Positions 1 to 7,535 are shown, counted from the first letter of the stretch. The stretch is DNA of 10,044 nucleotides from an uncultured Alphaproteobacteria bacterium (GCA_913049615.1 CAJWZI010000029.1:1-10044); one strand, 5' to 3'. The notes: generated by a model from the letters alone, not told the origin. Numbers and translations: made by a program.

Positions 1-2
1 CC

Positions 3-116
3 GCAGCGATTATTTACATCATCGGCATTCCGTGGTTACGCACAGCTGCTTTTGGAATTTCGGTCGTGGGTTTAGTGATGGTTAGCTGGCCTATATGGCC
101 TTTGTCTTGCGGTTAA
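3..116 (+). CDS. C-terminal fragment of a hydrophobic, probably membrane protein (partial)
   Basis: An open frame enters from the left edge and ends with TAA at 114-116, giving 37 codons. The peptide is strongly hydrophobic (contains IIYIIGIPWLRTAAFGISVV) and could form one or two membrane segments, as in the C-terminus of a transporter permease. The other two forward frames also stay open for a short distance and end at nearby stops, so the choice of frame rests only on the membrane-like composition. The family cannot be named from this fragment. It may be a transporter linked to the downstream aromatic-acid genes, but nothing in the sequence proves that. Confidence 0.4.
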   Translation, partial: AAIIYIIGIPWLRTAAFGISVVGLVMVSWPIWPLSCG

Positions 117-355
117 CGGCCTTACAACTGGCTTCTATTCGTTACGAATACGCCCAGCTAAAACATGCTCCATTACCATCGCATCAAACCTAGTTAGCGT
201 AGTATCGAAAACAAAGAGCATAATGGCGCCCTAACGTCGAGTAAGGAACACATATTCCAATAGCATTTTTTGGGTGCAGGCAGTTGGGGATATTTTTCAA
301 TTCGTCCTTGGCAGAATTTTGACCCTCCAATTTGACTACGATGGAAAGGCGGCCC

Positions 356-748
356 ATGAAAATCCTACAACCACCGGGCTGGCTCAGACCCAAGGGATTT
401 AGCAACGGCATTGCCGCCCGTGGCGAAATGGTTTTTGTCGCCGGCATCGTCGGTTGGAATTCGCAAGAACAATTTGAAACTGATGATTTCGTGGGTCAGG
501 CGCGGCAGTGTTTCGCCAATATCACTGCCGTTTTGGCCGAGGCTGACGCAAAACCTGAGCACGTGGTGCGCCTGACCTGGTACGTCAATAACCGCGACGA
601 ATATCTCAATGCGGGGAAAGCCCTAGGGGCGGCGTATCGTGAATTCTTCGGCAAGCATTACCCGGTTATGGCCGTCATCGGCGTCGAAGGCTTTGTTGCA
701 GAGCGCGCGAAGATGGAAATGGAAGCAACCGCAGTTATCCCCGACTAA
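356..748 (+). CDS. RidA (YjgF/YER057c/UK114) family protein lacking the canonical catalytic arginine
   Basis: A 130-residue protein of the usual RidA length and order: an N-terminal strand region with the PKGFSNGI motif (residues 12-19), FVAGIVGW (27-34), the central helix FVGQARQCFANITAVL (45-60), VVRLTWYV (70-77) and the C-terminal KMEMEATAV strand (119-127). RidA proteins form trimers with active sites between subunits, and the canonical members hydrolyse reactive enamine/imine intermediates. The canonical arginine (Arg105 in E. coli RidA) is replaced here by Met in P-V-M (103-105), so deaminase activity is doubtful and the protein belongs with the divergent Rid subgroups. ATG 356 is preferred because GGAAAGG lies six bases upstream; an in-frame TTG at 332 and ATG at 341 would add a short unlikely extension. 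It lies 82 bases before hcrC on the same strand, separated from it by a large palindrome, so it probably belongs to the same functional neighbourhood but not necessarily the same transcript. Confidence 0.85.
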   Translation: MKILQPPGWLRPKGFSNGIAARGEMVFVAGIVGWNSQEQFETDDFVGQARQCFANITAVLAEADAKPEHVVRLTWYVNNRDEYLNAGKALGAAYREFFGKHYPVMAVIGVEGFVAERAKMEMEATAVIPD

Positions 749-766
749 GAGCTATTTAGTCCTAAT

Positions 767-797
767 TTAATATTGTTTGGTCACCAAACAATATTAA
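767..797. promoter_or_regulatory. 31-base nearly perfect palindrome, candidate operator of the hcr operon
   Basis: The left arm TTAATATTGTTTGGT (767-781) and right arm ACCAAACAATATTAA (783-797) are exact reverse complements around a single C at 782. The right arm is followed by GATATAG rather than a T-run, so a Rho-independent terminator for the RidA gene is less likely than a binding site for a dimeric regulator. The GGT-C-ACC core resembles the short-spacer palindromes used by FadR/GntR-type regulators, but MarR-type or other families are equally possible. It covers the proposed -35 element and spacer of the hcr promoter, a position that suits a repressor. Confidence 0.7.
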
Positions 798-805
798 GAT
801 ATAGT
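777..805 (+). promoter_or_regulatory. Putative sigma-70-type promoter of hcrCAB
   Basis: TTGGTC (777-782) and TATAGT (800-805) are separated by 17 bases. The -10 hexamer is good (five of six to TATAAT) and the -35 is weak. Transcription would begin near 812, leaving a leader of about 20 bases that contains the GGAGGA ribosome-binding site at 821-826. The -35 and most of the spacer lie inside the 767-797 palindrome. Confidence 0.4.
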
Positions 806-830
806 CATTTCGGCAATACTGGAGGACAGC

Positions 831-1316
831 GTGAAGACAATACTTTCGCTTACCATCAACGGCGTCGAACGTGATGATGTGGTCCCCGACAATATGTTAC
901 TGGTCGATTACCTTCGGGAAAAGGCCGGCTTGACCGGCACAAAAATTGGCTGCGATGGCGGCGAATGCGGCGCCTGTACGGTTTTGATAGATGGCCGACC
1001 TCGTCATGCTTGCCTGACCCTTTCGGCCACCTGCAACGGTGCGTCAGTCGAAACCGTGGACGGTCTGTCACGGGACGGTCGCCTGACTGCGTTACAACGT
1101 GGCTTCAATGAAAAACTCGGATCGCAATGCGGATTTTGCACACCAGGCATGATCATGGCTGCGGAAGGCTTGTTGCGCCGAATACCCGACCCGGAAGAGG
1201 ATGAAATCCGTCAGGCTCTTGCAGCTAATATTTGTCGCTGCACGGGATATGTAAAAATTATCGAGGCGGTTCAGTTCGCCGCGACCGAAATTAGAAATGG
1301 GGAAATTGCATCATGA
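831..1316 (+). CDS. hcrC: 4-hydroxybenzoyl-CoA reductase, gamma subunit (two [2Fe-2S] clusters)
   Basis: A 161-residue small iron-sulfur subunit of the xanthine oxidase/CO dehydrogenase family. The plant-type N-terminal [2Fe-2S] cluster is ligated by C41, C46, C49 and C61 (GCDGGECGACTVL), and the C-terminal alpha-helical [2Fe-2S] domain by C100, C103, C135 and C137 (QCGFCTPGM and NICRCTGY). These clusters carry electrons between the flavin of HcrB and the molybdenum cofactor of HcrA. The length and the opening (ILSLTINGVERDDVVPDNML) look very like the gamma subunit recalled from Thauera aromatica. The start is GTG 831, chosen because GGAGGA lies five bases upstream and because it matches the family N-terminus. 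The stop overlaps the hcrA start in ATGA (1313-1316), so the two genes are translationally coupled. Generic (2Fe-2S) subunits of other molybdenum hydroxylases look similar; the HcrB loop is what makes the assignment firm. Confidence 0.9.
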   Translation: MKTILSLTINGVERDDVVPDNMLLVDYLREKAGLTGTKIGCDGGECGACTVLIDGRPRHACLTLSATCNGASVETVDGLSRDGRLTALQRGFNEKLGSQCGFCTPGMIMAAEGLLRRIPDPEEDEIRQALAANICRCTGYVKIIEAVQFAATEIRNGEIAS

Positions 1317-3652
1317 ACGACATGGTTAACCCGCAGATCGTTCAAACTATTGGCATTCCTCAGCCACTGGTGGATGGCCCCGAAAAGGCTACCGGAAAGG
1401 CCATGTTCGCCGCCGATTTCGACACGACAGAAACCCTGGTCGGACGCATTCTCCGCAGCCCCTTGGCCCACGCCAAAATAACCGCCTTGGACATATCGAA
1501 GGCTGAAGCCCTGCCCGGGGTTCTAGCCGTAGTGACAGAGGCGGACTGCAGCGACAATTATGGTGTTTTGCCTATAGCCATGAATGAATGGGCCCTCGCG
1601 CGTAGTCGTGTCCGCTACAAGGGCGAACCGGTAGCAGCAGTGGCCGCTATTGACGTAGCGACGGCGCAAAAGGCCTTAGATTTAATTGAGGTCACATACG
1701 AGGAACTACCGGCCTATTTTACTGCAGCTCAGGCGCGCTCCAAAGATGCAATTCTCCTGCACGACAACAAGCCAGGTAATATCGAACGGGAGGTGGAATT
1801 CGATCTAGGCGAAGTTGACGAGGGCATGGCAGCAGCCGACCTTGTACGCGAGATTGAAGTTCAATGCGCCGAAGTTTGCCAGGCGCAGATGGAGCCGCAC
1901 GCTGCCTTTGCTGAATGGGATGCCGACCGCCAGCGTCTGACCATCCGGCCGTCGACCCAAGTACCCTACTACGTACACAAGATGCTGGCACGGACAATGG
2001 GCATTTCTGATTCCCATATCCGCGTGATCAAGCCGCATATCGGCGGCGGCTTTGGAGCTCGCACGGAAACCTTGCAAAGCGATCTGATTGCCGCCCTTTT
2101 AGCCCGCAAGGCCAAGAGTACGGTGAAAGTGGTGTTGAGCCGGGAAGAGACCTTTCTCACGCATCGCGGCCGGCCGGAGACCCAAATCAAAATGAAAGTG
2201 GGTATGAACAAAGACGGCACCATCACAGCTGTAGATTTCAAGGCCGTGCAACGGGGTGGTGCTTACAGTGGCTATGGCATCGTAACCATTCTTTATGCGG
2301 GCTCTATGATCTATGGCATCTATGATATTACTTCAGCACGTTTTCGCGGCCATCGAGTCCTGACCAATACGCCCCCCTGCGGAGCCTTTCGGGGCCACGG
2401 CACGGTGAAAACCCGTTTTGCCTTCGAAAACCTGATCGACGCCATGGCCATAGAATTGGGGTTAGATCCGTTCACCGTTCGCCGGGCAAATTTGCTGGTA
2501 GCACCAACGATGACCGAGAATGACCTATTGGTGAATAGTTATGGCCTAGACCAGTGTCTTGATTGGGCCGAGGAGGCCAGCAGTTGGAAGGAACGCAGAG
2601 GCAAACTGGGCCCAAACAAAGGGCTAGGCATGGCTTGTTCCCACTATATCTCCGGCGCCTCCAAGCCCAAGCACTGGACCGGAGAGCCTCATGCCACGAT
2701 CCATCTGCGTGTGGATTGGGATGGCGGCATCACCCTGCTGACCGGCGCTGCGGAAATTGGTCAGGGCTCATCCACTGTGATTGCCCAGTGCGCCGCCGAA
2801 ACACTGGGCGTGGACATGGGGCGTATCCGCGTCATTGCCTCCGATAGCGCCGTCACGCCCAAGGATAACGGCAGTTACTCGAGTCGGGTCACCTTTATGG
2901 TGGGCAATGCCTCCATCGACGCGGCTCAAAATCTCAAGGCTAAACTGGTAGACGCCGCCGCCCGCAAGTTGGAAATTGCGCCTGAGGATGTAGAATGTTT
3001 GGGTGAACTTTATCGCGGCGGCCAGCAGGACCAGGGTCTGACCTTCGACGAGGTGGTAGCTGCCGCCTTGGAAGGCGAAGGCACTATTACAGTCAAGGGA
3101 AACTATGACACTATCCCGGAATCCTGGGGCGGTAGAAAATATAGGGGCGCCGCCATCGGCGGCACCATGGCCTTCAGCTACGCTGCACAGGTCGTTGAGG
3201 TTACTGTTGATCCTCACACCGCTGCAATCACAGTCGACAAGGTCTGGGTCGCTCATGATTGTGGCAAAGCACTTAATCCTCTTGCGGTTGAGGGCCAGGT
3301 TCAGGGATCCGTTTGGATGGGTATGGGACAGGCAATGTCGGAGGAGACTAAATTCCACGACGGACTGCCCATTGCTGCCAACATGCTCGATTATCGTGTT
3401 CCGACAATTATGGAGTCGCCGCCTATTGACGTCGGCATCATCGAGGCCTCCGATCCACACGGGCCTTTTGGAGCTAAGGAAGCGGGCGAAGGTTCATTAA
3501 GCAGTTTCCTACCCGCCCTGACTAACGCCGTTGCCGATGCAGTGGGCGTCCGAGCTACTGAACTACCCCTGACGCCAGACCGGTTAATGGAATTACTGGA
3601 GAAGAAGGCTCGCTTTGACAATACCGCAGCGGCGGTTGGGAAGGTGGCCTGA
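1313..3652 (+). CDS. hcrA: 4-hydroxybenzoyl-CoA reductase, alpha subunit (molybdopterin cytosine dinucleotide-binding)
   Basis: A 779-residue catalytic subunit of the molybdenum hydroxylase family, close to the roughly 770 residues of known HcrA proteins. Residues 20-130 form the aldehyde oxidase/xanthine dehydrogenase hammerhead domain (LVDGPEKATGKAMFAADF, then RYKGEPVAAVAA). The rest binds the Mo cofactor and substrate: GGGFGAR (244-250), PPCGAFRGHGT (354-364), EIGQGSST (481-488), TPKDNGSYSSRVTFMVGNAS (515-534) and GPFGAKEAGEG (717-727). The glutamate E726 in the last motif matches the family's active-site Glu. The enzyme reduces 4-hydroxybenzoyl-CoA to benzoyl-CoA and water using low-potential electrons, and acts in the cytoplasm as an (alpha-beta-gamma)2 complex. 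The motifs AAEIGQGSS, NGSYSSRVTFMVGNAS and WMGMGQAMSEET are those of HcrA rather than CO or xanthine dehydrogenases. It overlaps hcrC by four bases and hcrB by one base, so the three subunits are co-translated. No frameshift or internal stop is seen. Confidence 0.92.
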   Translation: MNDMVNPQIVQTIGIPQPLVDGPEKATGKAMFAADFDTTETLVGRILRSPLAHAKITALDISKAEALPGVLAVVTEADCSDNYGVLPIAMNEWALARSRVRYKGEPVAAVAAIDVATAQKALDLIEVTYEELPAYFTAAQARSKDAILLHDNKPGNIEREVEFDLGEVDEGMAAADLVREIEVQCAEVCQAQMEPHAAFAEWDADRQRLTIRPSTQVPYYVHKMLARTMGISDSHIRVIKPHIGGGFGARTETLQSDLIAALLARKAKSTVKVVLSREETFLTHRGRPETQIKMKVGMNKDGTITAVDFKAVQRGGAYSGYGIVTILYAGSMIYGIYDITSARFRGHRVLTNTPPCGAFRGHGTVKTRFAFENLIDAMAIELGLDPFTVRRANLLVAPTMTENDLLVNSYGLDQCLDWAEEASSWKERRGKLGPNKGLGMACSHYISGASKPKHWTGEPHATIHLRVDWDGGITLLTGAAEIGQGSSTVIAQCAAETLGVDMGRIRVIASDSAVTPKDNGSYSSRVTFMVGNASIDAAQNLKAKLVDAAARKLEIAPEDVECLGELYRGGQQDQGLTFDEVVAAALEGEGTITVKGNYDTIPESWGGRKYRGAAIGGTMAFSYAAQVVEVTVDPHTAAITVDKVWVAHDCGKALNPLAVEGQVQGSVWMGMGQAMSEETKFHDGLPIAANMLDYRVPTIMESPPIDVGIIEASDPHGPFGAKEAGEGSLSSFLPALTNAVADAVGVRATELPLTPDRLMELLEKKARFDNTAAAVGKVA

Positions 3653-4623
3653 TGGAACTCATGCCCGATATTGATCTGCACCATCCCACTACAGTAGAGG
3701 ATGCCATTAGTGCCCACGCCTCCAGCGTTGCTAGCCGGTATCTGGCTGGTGGAAGCGATATGCTGGTCAATATCCGCCGTGGCATCGAACAACCCGATAG
3801 CCTGGTTTATCTAAACGGTATTTCGGCGATGCACGGTATTCTGGATAATGGTGACGGTATCACAATCGGTGGCGCTACGGTGTTGCGCGAGATAGCTGAG
3901 AGCGAAGTCTTGCGGCAATGTTTCACCGCGGTGGCAATAGCGGCCGGCGAGGTTGCCGGTCCCAGTCACCGGGAATATGGCACCTTAGGCGGCAATCTGT
4001 GCCTGGACACCCGTTGTATTTATTACAACCAAAGTGAATGGTGGCGGTCGGCGAACGATTATTGTCTTAAACATCGCGGCGAGATCTGCCATGTGGCGCC
4101 AGGAGGAAAACGCTGTTTTGCGACCTTTTCAGGCGACCTGGCGCCGGCCTTGTTGTTGTTCGACGCCGAAGTCGAACTGGCTGGCACCAACGGACGCAGA
4201 CGCATTCCTTTGGCGCAATTGTATCGTAATGACGGCATGGATCATCTGACCCTAGTCAAGGGTGAATTGCTGGTCGCCGTGCATTTGCCCAATCCGCCGG
4301 AATACATCGCTACCGGATATGCCAAATCCCGGGTCCGTGGTTCCATCGACTTTCCCCTGGCAGGCGTCGCCGTGCGTATGGCAGTTGTTGCTGGCAAAAT
4401 TACGGACCTGCGGGTGGGCCTCACGGGTGTCTCACCCCTGCCCTTTTTGGCCAAGGATATGGATAAATTTGTCGGCCAAGATGTGGACAGGGCCTGTCTG
4501 GAAGACCTACGCGATCGCGTTCGTGCCCAAGCTAAAGCCATGAAGACCAGCATGACCCCGCCCCATTACCGTAGACGGGTGGCTGGTGGACTGGCACAAA
4601 AACTAGCTGAATCGATACTATAA
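3652..4623 (+). CDS. hcrB: 4-hydroxybenzoyl-CoA reductase, beta subunit (FAD and extra [4Fe-4S] cluster)
   Basis: A 323-residue FAD-binding subunit with the molybdopterin dehydrogenase fold. FAD-contacting motifs are AGGSDMLVNIRRG (32-44), GGATVLREIAE (73-83) and TLGGNLCLDTRC (111-122), followed by the C-terminal CO dehydrogenase flavoprotein domain (about 220-320, ending in PPHYRRRVAGGLAQKL). The diagnostic feature is the insertion at about 117-160 with C122, C138, C146 and C155 in the pattern DTRC...YNQSEWWRS...YC...EIC...KRC. In Thauera HcrB these four positions bind a [4Fe-4S] cluster absent from ordinary xanthine oxidase relatives, thought to take electrons from ferredoxin and let the chain run in the reductive direction. 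The spacing is identical here. ATG 3652 overlaps the hcrA stop as TGATG and follows GGGAAGG; ATG 3661 is a possible alternative start. It is the last gene of the operon, with 188 gene-free bases to the convergent DUF192 gene. Confidence 0.94.
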   Translation: MELMPDIDLHHPTTVEDAISAHASSVASRYLAGGSDMLVNIRRGIEQPDSLVYLNGISAMHGILDNGDGITIGGATVLREIAESEVLRQCFTAVAIAAGEVAGPSHREYGTLGGNLCLDTRCIYYNQSEWWRSANDYCLKHRGEICHVAPGGKRCFATFSGDLAPALLLFDAEVELAGTNGRRRIPLAQLYRNDGMDHLTLVKGELLVAVHLPNPPEYIATGYAKSRVRGSIDFPLAGVAVRMAVVAGKITDLRVGLTGVSPLPFLAKDMDKFVGQDVDRACLEDLRDRVRAQAKAMKTSMTPPHYRRRVAGGLAQKLAESIL

Positions 4624-4811
4624 CAAATCCTAACAGTACCGAGGCACCAAGCAGCGAAAAACGATTTTACCCATCAGCAACCTCCACCCGCGGGTACTAA
4701 TTTCCTTGCCCGCAAACATCAGTGCGCAGTTCTGACGGAAGATCGCCTCCTTGCCTTCCTTCTAATCAACTGGATGGTTCTAAACAATCTAATCCGTATT
4801 CAAATACAGGC

Positions 4812-5258
4812 TCACCGTGCCCTTAAACTCGGATGGTGGACAAAATCACCCGGTTTGATGCCCAGTTCACGGCTCAGTCCACCATTGATTTCCAGAACAG
4901 CAAGTGCCGTCACCTTTGGCACAATTGGCACCAAGGAACGAGGCTGGGCGTTGTGATGCACATGCACGACACGTCCATCAGCCTCCAAGAACAAAATATC
5001 CAGGGGGATAAGAGTATCTTTCATCCAAAAACTTTTCAGTCCCAGGTTTGGGAAAATGAATAACATACCCACATTTCGCGGCATTTCCCGCCGGTGCATC
5101 AAACCCTGCTGGCGTGCCTTCGATGTGACAGCCAATTCGACCGTGAAGACATGCTTACCCTCGGCGGTGACGATAGTGGCTTTATCCATTAAGCCGTCCG
5201 CAGCGGTCTGAAACCACAAAAGATAAGTAACCACTGGCAGCAAAATAGAAAACCTCAT
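4812..5258 (-). CDS. DUF192 family protein, probably exported
   Basis: A 148-residue protein. Residues 1-20 form a signal-like segment (short basic start, then hydrophobic ILLPVVTYLLWF), so the mature domain probably lies in the periplasm. The DUF192 core follows in order: ELAVTSKARQQGLMHR (41-56), GMLFIF (64-69), FWMKDTLIPLDILF (77-90), the DGRVVHVH strand (94-101), VLEINGG (121-127) and LGIKPGD (132-138). These are hallmark motifs of the family, whose biochemical function is not established. ATG 5258 follows GAGG with a six-base spacer. The gene lies 114 bases downstream of the sulfotransferase on the same strand and could be read from the zinc operon transcript or from its own promoter. 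It converges with hcrB. Confidence 0.9.
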   Translation of the reverse strand: MRFSILLPVVTYLLWFQTAADGLMDKATIVTAEGKHVFTVELAVTSKARQQGLMHRREMPRNVGMLFIFPNLGLKSFWMKDTLIPLDILFLEADGRVVHVHHNAQPRSLVPIVPKVTALAVLEINGGLSRELGIKPGDFVHHPSLRAR

Positions 5259-5372
5259 AAAGAACCTCGATCAGACTCAATTTCTAAGCAATGAAATACA
5301 GTTGGGCAAAGGTAGGTGACATACACACGAAACTCCGGCCAACATTGATAGCCTCGGGAATATCTGGAGTTC

Positions 5373-6203
5373 CTATGGCAAGTAGCCAAAGCGACCCATC
5401 TGTTCATGATGATCCGCCGTCACCTTGTCGACCTGAGCTTCTGAAAGCATGCTACGCCAAATGCCAACCTTACCTGATCGGAAGAATTGTTTTGAATGCT
5501 GACTGCGTTCGCGAAAACCATCTCTCCGCTCTTGTCCCTGAAGAACCTTGAATGAGGAAAATCGAATTGCCTTTTCCAACCGCGCTTTTGAAGGGCTCAG
5601 GCCCAGAAATGCTGCAATACGGGCAAAGGTCTGCTTCGATTTTCCGGCCATATCCTCGTAGCGAACGTGTATCAGGCTATCATTATCCTCAGCCGTCCAG
5701 GATTGGACATGTTGCGACCAGGTGCCGTAGAATTCGAAAGCATTGATTTTGCTATTGCCCGTACCTGCCTCGGGATCGGCCAGCATCTCGATAGCCTCAT
5801 CAAGACTAATCCCATAATGATCCGACATTGACATCACCATATCGAGCGGGTTGCGAAGCACGTATATGCCACCCACTGTATGTTCCATGGTCACCGTCGG
5901 CACGCCAAAGGCCTCACCCAATAAATTATGGGTTTTTGCGAAAACCGAGTCGGAATGGGCTTTTGTAAATGCTTTGTGAACCAGTGGCCGCAATTTAGCG
6001 ACGTCCGCCATAGACATCTTGCTCAGATCGGATACGCCACCTGCATTGTGGTACCAGTAAGCCTGAGAATCCCCAAGGCAGAATTGATCCAACTGATTAA
6101 TATTTGCCGGTTTTTCGGGATCACGAAGAAGATTGTGCAAATAAGAGCGTAGCCAGGTGTTGCCTGATTTCGGGTAGGAAGCTAGCCATATGATGCCGCC
6201 CAT
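5373..6203 (-). CDS. Sulfotransferase domain protein (PAPS-dependent type)
   Basis: A 276-residue cytosolic-type sulfotransferase. The 5'-phosphosulfate loop is WLASYPKSGNTWLRSYL (6-22) with K12, the likely catalytic histidine is H92 in AKTHNL, and the 3'-phosphate-binding strand/helix is YVLRNPLDMVMSMSDH (114-129) with R117 and S125. The C-terminal adenine/phosphate loop is RSGKVGIWR (242-250), and RYEDM (181-185) is another common family motif. These indicate transfer of a sulfuryl group from PAPS to an unknown acceptor, which could be a carbohydrate, lipid or small molecule. It starts only 13 bases after the zur stop codon with a weak ribosome-binding site, so it is probably on the znuCB-zur transcript. 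That is unexpected for a zinc operon. No signal peptide or membrane segment is seen. Confidence 0.88.
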   Translation of the reverse strand: MGGIIWLASYPKSGNTWLRSYLHNLLRDPEKPANINQLDQFCLGDSQAYWYHNAGGVSDLSKMSMADVAKLRPLVHKAFTKAHSDSVFAKTHNLLGEAFGVPTVTMEHTVGGIYVLRNPLDMVMSMSDHYGISLDEAIEMLADPEAGTGNSKINAFEFYGTWSQHVQSWTAEDNDSLIHVRYEDMAGKSKQTFARIAAFLGLSPSKARLEKAIRFSSFKVLQGQERRDGFRERSQHSKQFFRSGKVGIWRSMLSEAQVDKVTADHHEQMGRFGYLP

Positions 6204-6216
6204 GAAAATTACTCAG

Positions 6217-6717
6217 CTATGATTGACAGGCGGCGCAGACGCCGCTCAATTCAATAGTTTCAGCGGCAATTGCGAAACCCATCCGCCCTACCAGGCTGTC
6301 GATGGCGCCGTCCAGTTGCCCGTCACGAACTTCTACCGCCGTGCCACAGTCTTGGCAAATAAGAAAATGCGCGGCTTGGCGTGCCCCGTCATGACCGCCC
6401 GGGTGACCGCAGCCGATGAAAGCCTGCAGACTGTCTAGACGATGAACAAATCGCTGCCGGCACAGGAAATCCAACGTCCGATAGATCGTTGGCGGAGCAA
6501 CGCGACCGCGCTCGTCCTGGAGCATGGCAAGCAGGTCATAGGCACCAACCGGTGAATGCCCGCGCCAAATTAATTCCAACACCTGCCGCCTCAAAGGCGT
6601 TAAACGCTCTCCGCGCTGGGCGCAAATTGCCTCAGCCGCATCCAAGGCCGCAATGATACAATTGGCATGATCATGTTCCGGCGCCGTAAAAGGATTTGCC
6701 ACCCTGTTCGTCTTCAT
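6217..6717 (-). CDS. zur: Fur-family zinc uptake regulator Zur
   Basis: A 166-residue Fur-family repressor. The winged-helix DNA-binding domain spans about 20-95 (RLTPLRRQVLELIW, then PPTIYRTLDFLCRQRFVHRLDSLQAF) and the dimerisation and metal-binding domain follows. The structural zinc site is C121/C124 (CQDCG) with C161/C164 (CAAC). Probable regulatory zinc ligands are H92, C103 and one of the nearby histidines H105, H109 or H117, in an arrangement like E. coli Zur (H77, C88, H96, E111). The MGFAI...IELSGVCAAC ending is characteristic of Zur rather than Fur. When zinc-loaded it should repress zinc uptake genes, including its own operon. ATG 6717 overlaps the znuB stop by four bases (ATGA) and follows GGAGGAG with a five-base spacer, so translation is coupled to znuB. 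Confidence 0.9.
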   Translation of the reverse strand: MKTNRVANPFTAPEHDHANCIIAALDAAEAICAQRGERLTPLRRQVLELIWRGHSPVGAYDLLAMLQDERGRVAPPTIYRTLDFLCRQRFVHRLDSLQAFIGCGHPGGHDGARQAAHFLICQDCGTAVEVRDGQLDGAIDSLVGRMGFAIAAETIELSGVCAACQS

Positions 6718-7535
6718 ACAGGCTCCTCCCTCTTACAAAATTTCCGTAGAGAACCAGCCTGCAAGGGCAGGGAACACAGAAACATAAACGTCGCGGCCGC
6801 TACAATCGCCGCACCGGCCGGCAAATCCCACCAATAAGATGCCGCCAGGCCAAAAATGACCGACAGACCCGCACACAACGCAGCAGCAACAGCCATTCCT
6901 TCTGGATTTGACGATAGGCGTCGCGCCGTAGCCGCCGGAATGATCAACAGCGAGATCACCAGCAATATACCGACGACTTTCATGCCGACGGCTATCACCA
7001 CCGCCATTAAAAGCGTGAACAAGATCTTCATAGTCGCCGTGGCCACGCCTTCAACTCGTGCCAAATCTTCATTAACAGTCGACGCTAACATGGGGCGCCA
7101 AAAACATAAGCCACTGCCCACGACCAGGATCACCAGGCCAAAAATGACCAACAAATCAGTATCATTCAACGCTAGAATATCCCCGAACAGATAACTCATG
7201 AGGTCAACCCTCCGGCCTTCCACCAACGCCAGAGCCAAGAGACCAAGCGCCAGCGAGGCGTGTGCTAAGACACCGAGCAGGGTGTCCGACGCGATCAATT
7301 GACCACGGTCCAGCAACAGAAAACCGCTAGCCATGGCAAGGCAAAGTAAAGCAATGCCCAGATCCGGCGGCCAACCCAGCAACAAAGCCAAAGCGACGCC
7401 CAACAAGGCCGAATGCGCCAAGGCGGCTCCAAAATAAATCATGCCCCGCCAGATCACAAAACATCCCAAGGGTCCTGCGACTCCGGCTACTCCCAAGCCG
7501 CCCAAGAAGGCACGAAGCATAAAATCCTCAATCAT
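6714..7535 (-). CDS. znuB: Zinc ABC transporter permease ZnuB
   Basis: A polytopic inner-membrane permease of the ABC-3 family (zinc/manganese/iron importers), 273 residues from the chosen start; E. coli ZnuB has about 261. Family segments include the N-terminal AGPLGCFVIWRGMIYFGAALAHSALLGVALALLLG, then DTLLGVLAHASLALGLLALAL, and the conserved VVGILLVISLLIIPAATARRL helix near residues 190-210. I count about seven to eight hydrophobic segments. ATG 7535 (MIEDF) overlaps the znuC stop by eight bases and aligns with the MIE start of E. coli ZnuB. An in-frame ATG at 7595 would extend the protein by 20 non-hydrophobic residues inside znuC, and ATG 7520, preceded by GAGG at five bases, is also possible. 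The gene ends in KREEPV and overlaps zur by four bases. Confidence 0.9.
   Translation of the reverse strand: MIEDFMLRAFLGGLGVAGVAGPLGCFVIWRGMIYFGAALAHSALLGVALALLLGWPPDLGIALLCLAMASGFLLLDRGQLIASDTLLGVLAHASLALGLLALALVEGRRVDLMSYLFGDILALNDTDLLVIFGLVILVVGSGLCFWRPMLASTVNEDLARVEGVATATMKILFTLLMAVVIAVGMKVVGILLVISLLIIPAATARRLSSNPEGMAVAAALCAGLSVIFGLAASYWWDLPAGAAIVAAATFMFLCSLPLQAGSLRKFCKREEPV

Noticed and set aside
245..258. GGAACACATATTCC as an operator upstream of the RidA gene
   Set aside because: Only four-base outer arms match with an irregular centre, which is common by chance.
2768..3460. Long open frame of 230 codons on the - strand inside hcrA
   Set aside because: It lies wholly within the well-supported hcrA gene, shows no recognisable domain and is explained by codon structure of the opposite strand.
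4687..4710. ACCCGCGGGT palindrome and GCGGG...CCCGC pairing between hcrB and the DUF192 gene as a terminator
   Set aside because: The stems are short, the loop is long in one version, and no T-run follows on either strand.
4774..5063. Short + strand open frames in 4774-5063
   Set aside because: They overlap the DUF192 gene, whose family motifs are clear on the - strand.
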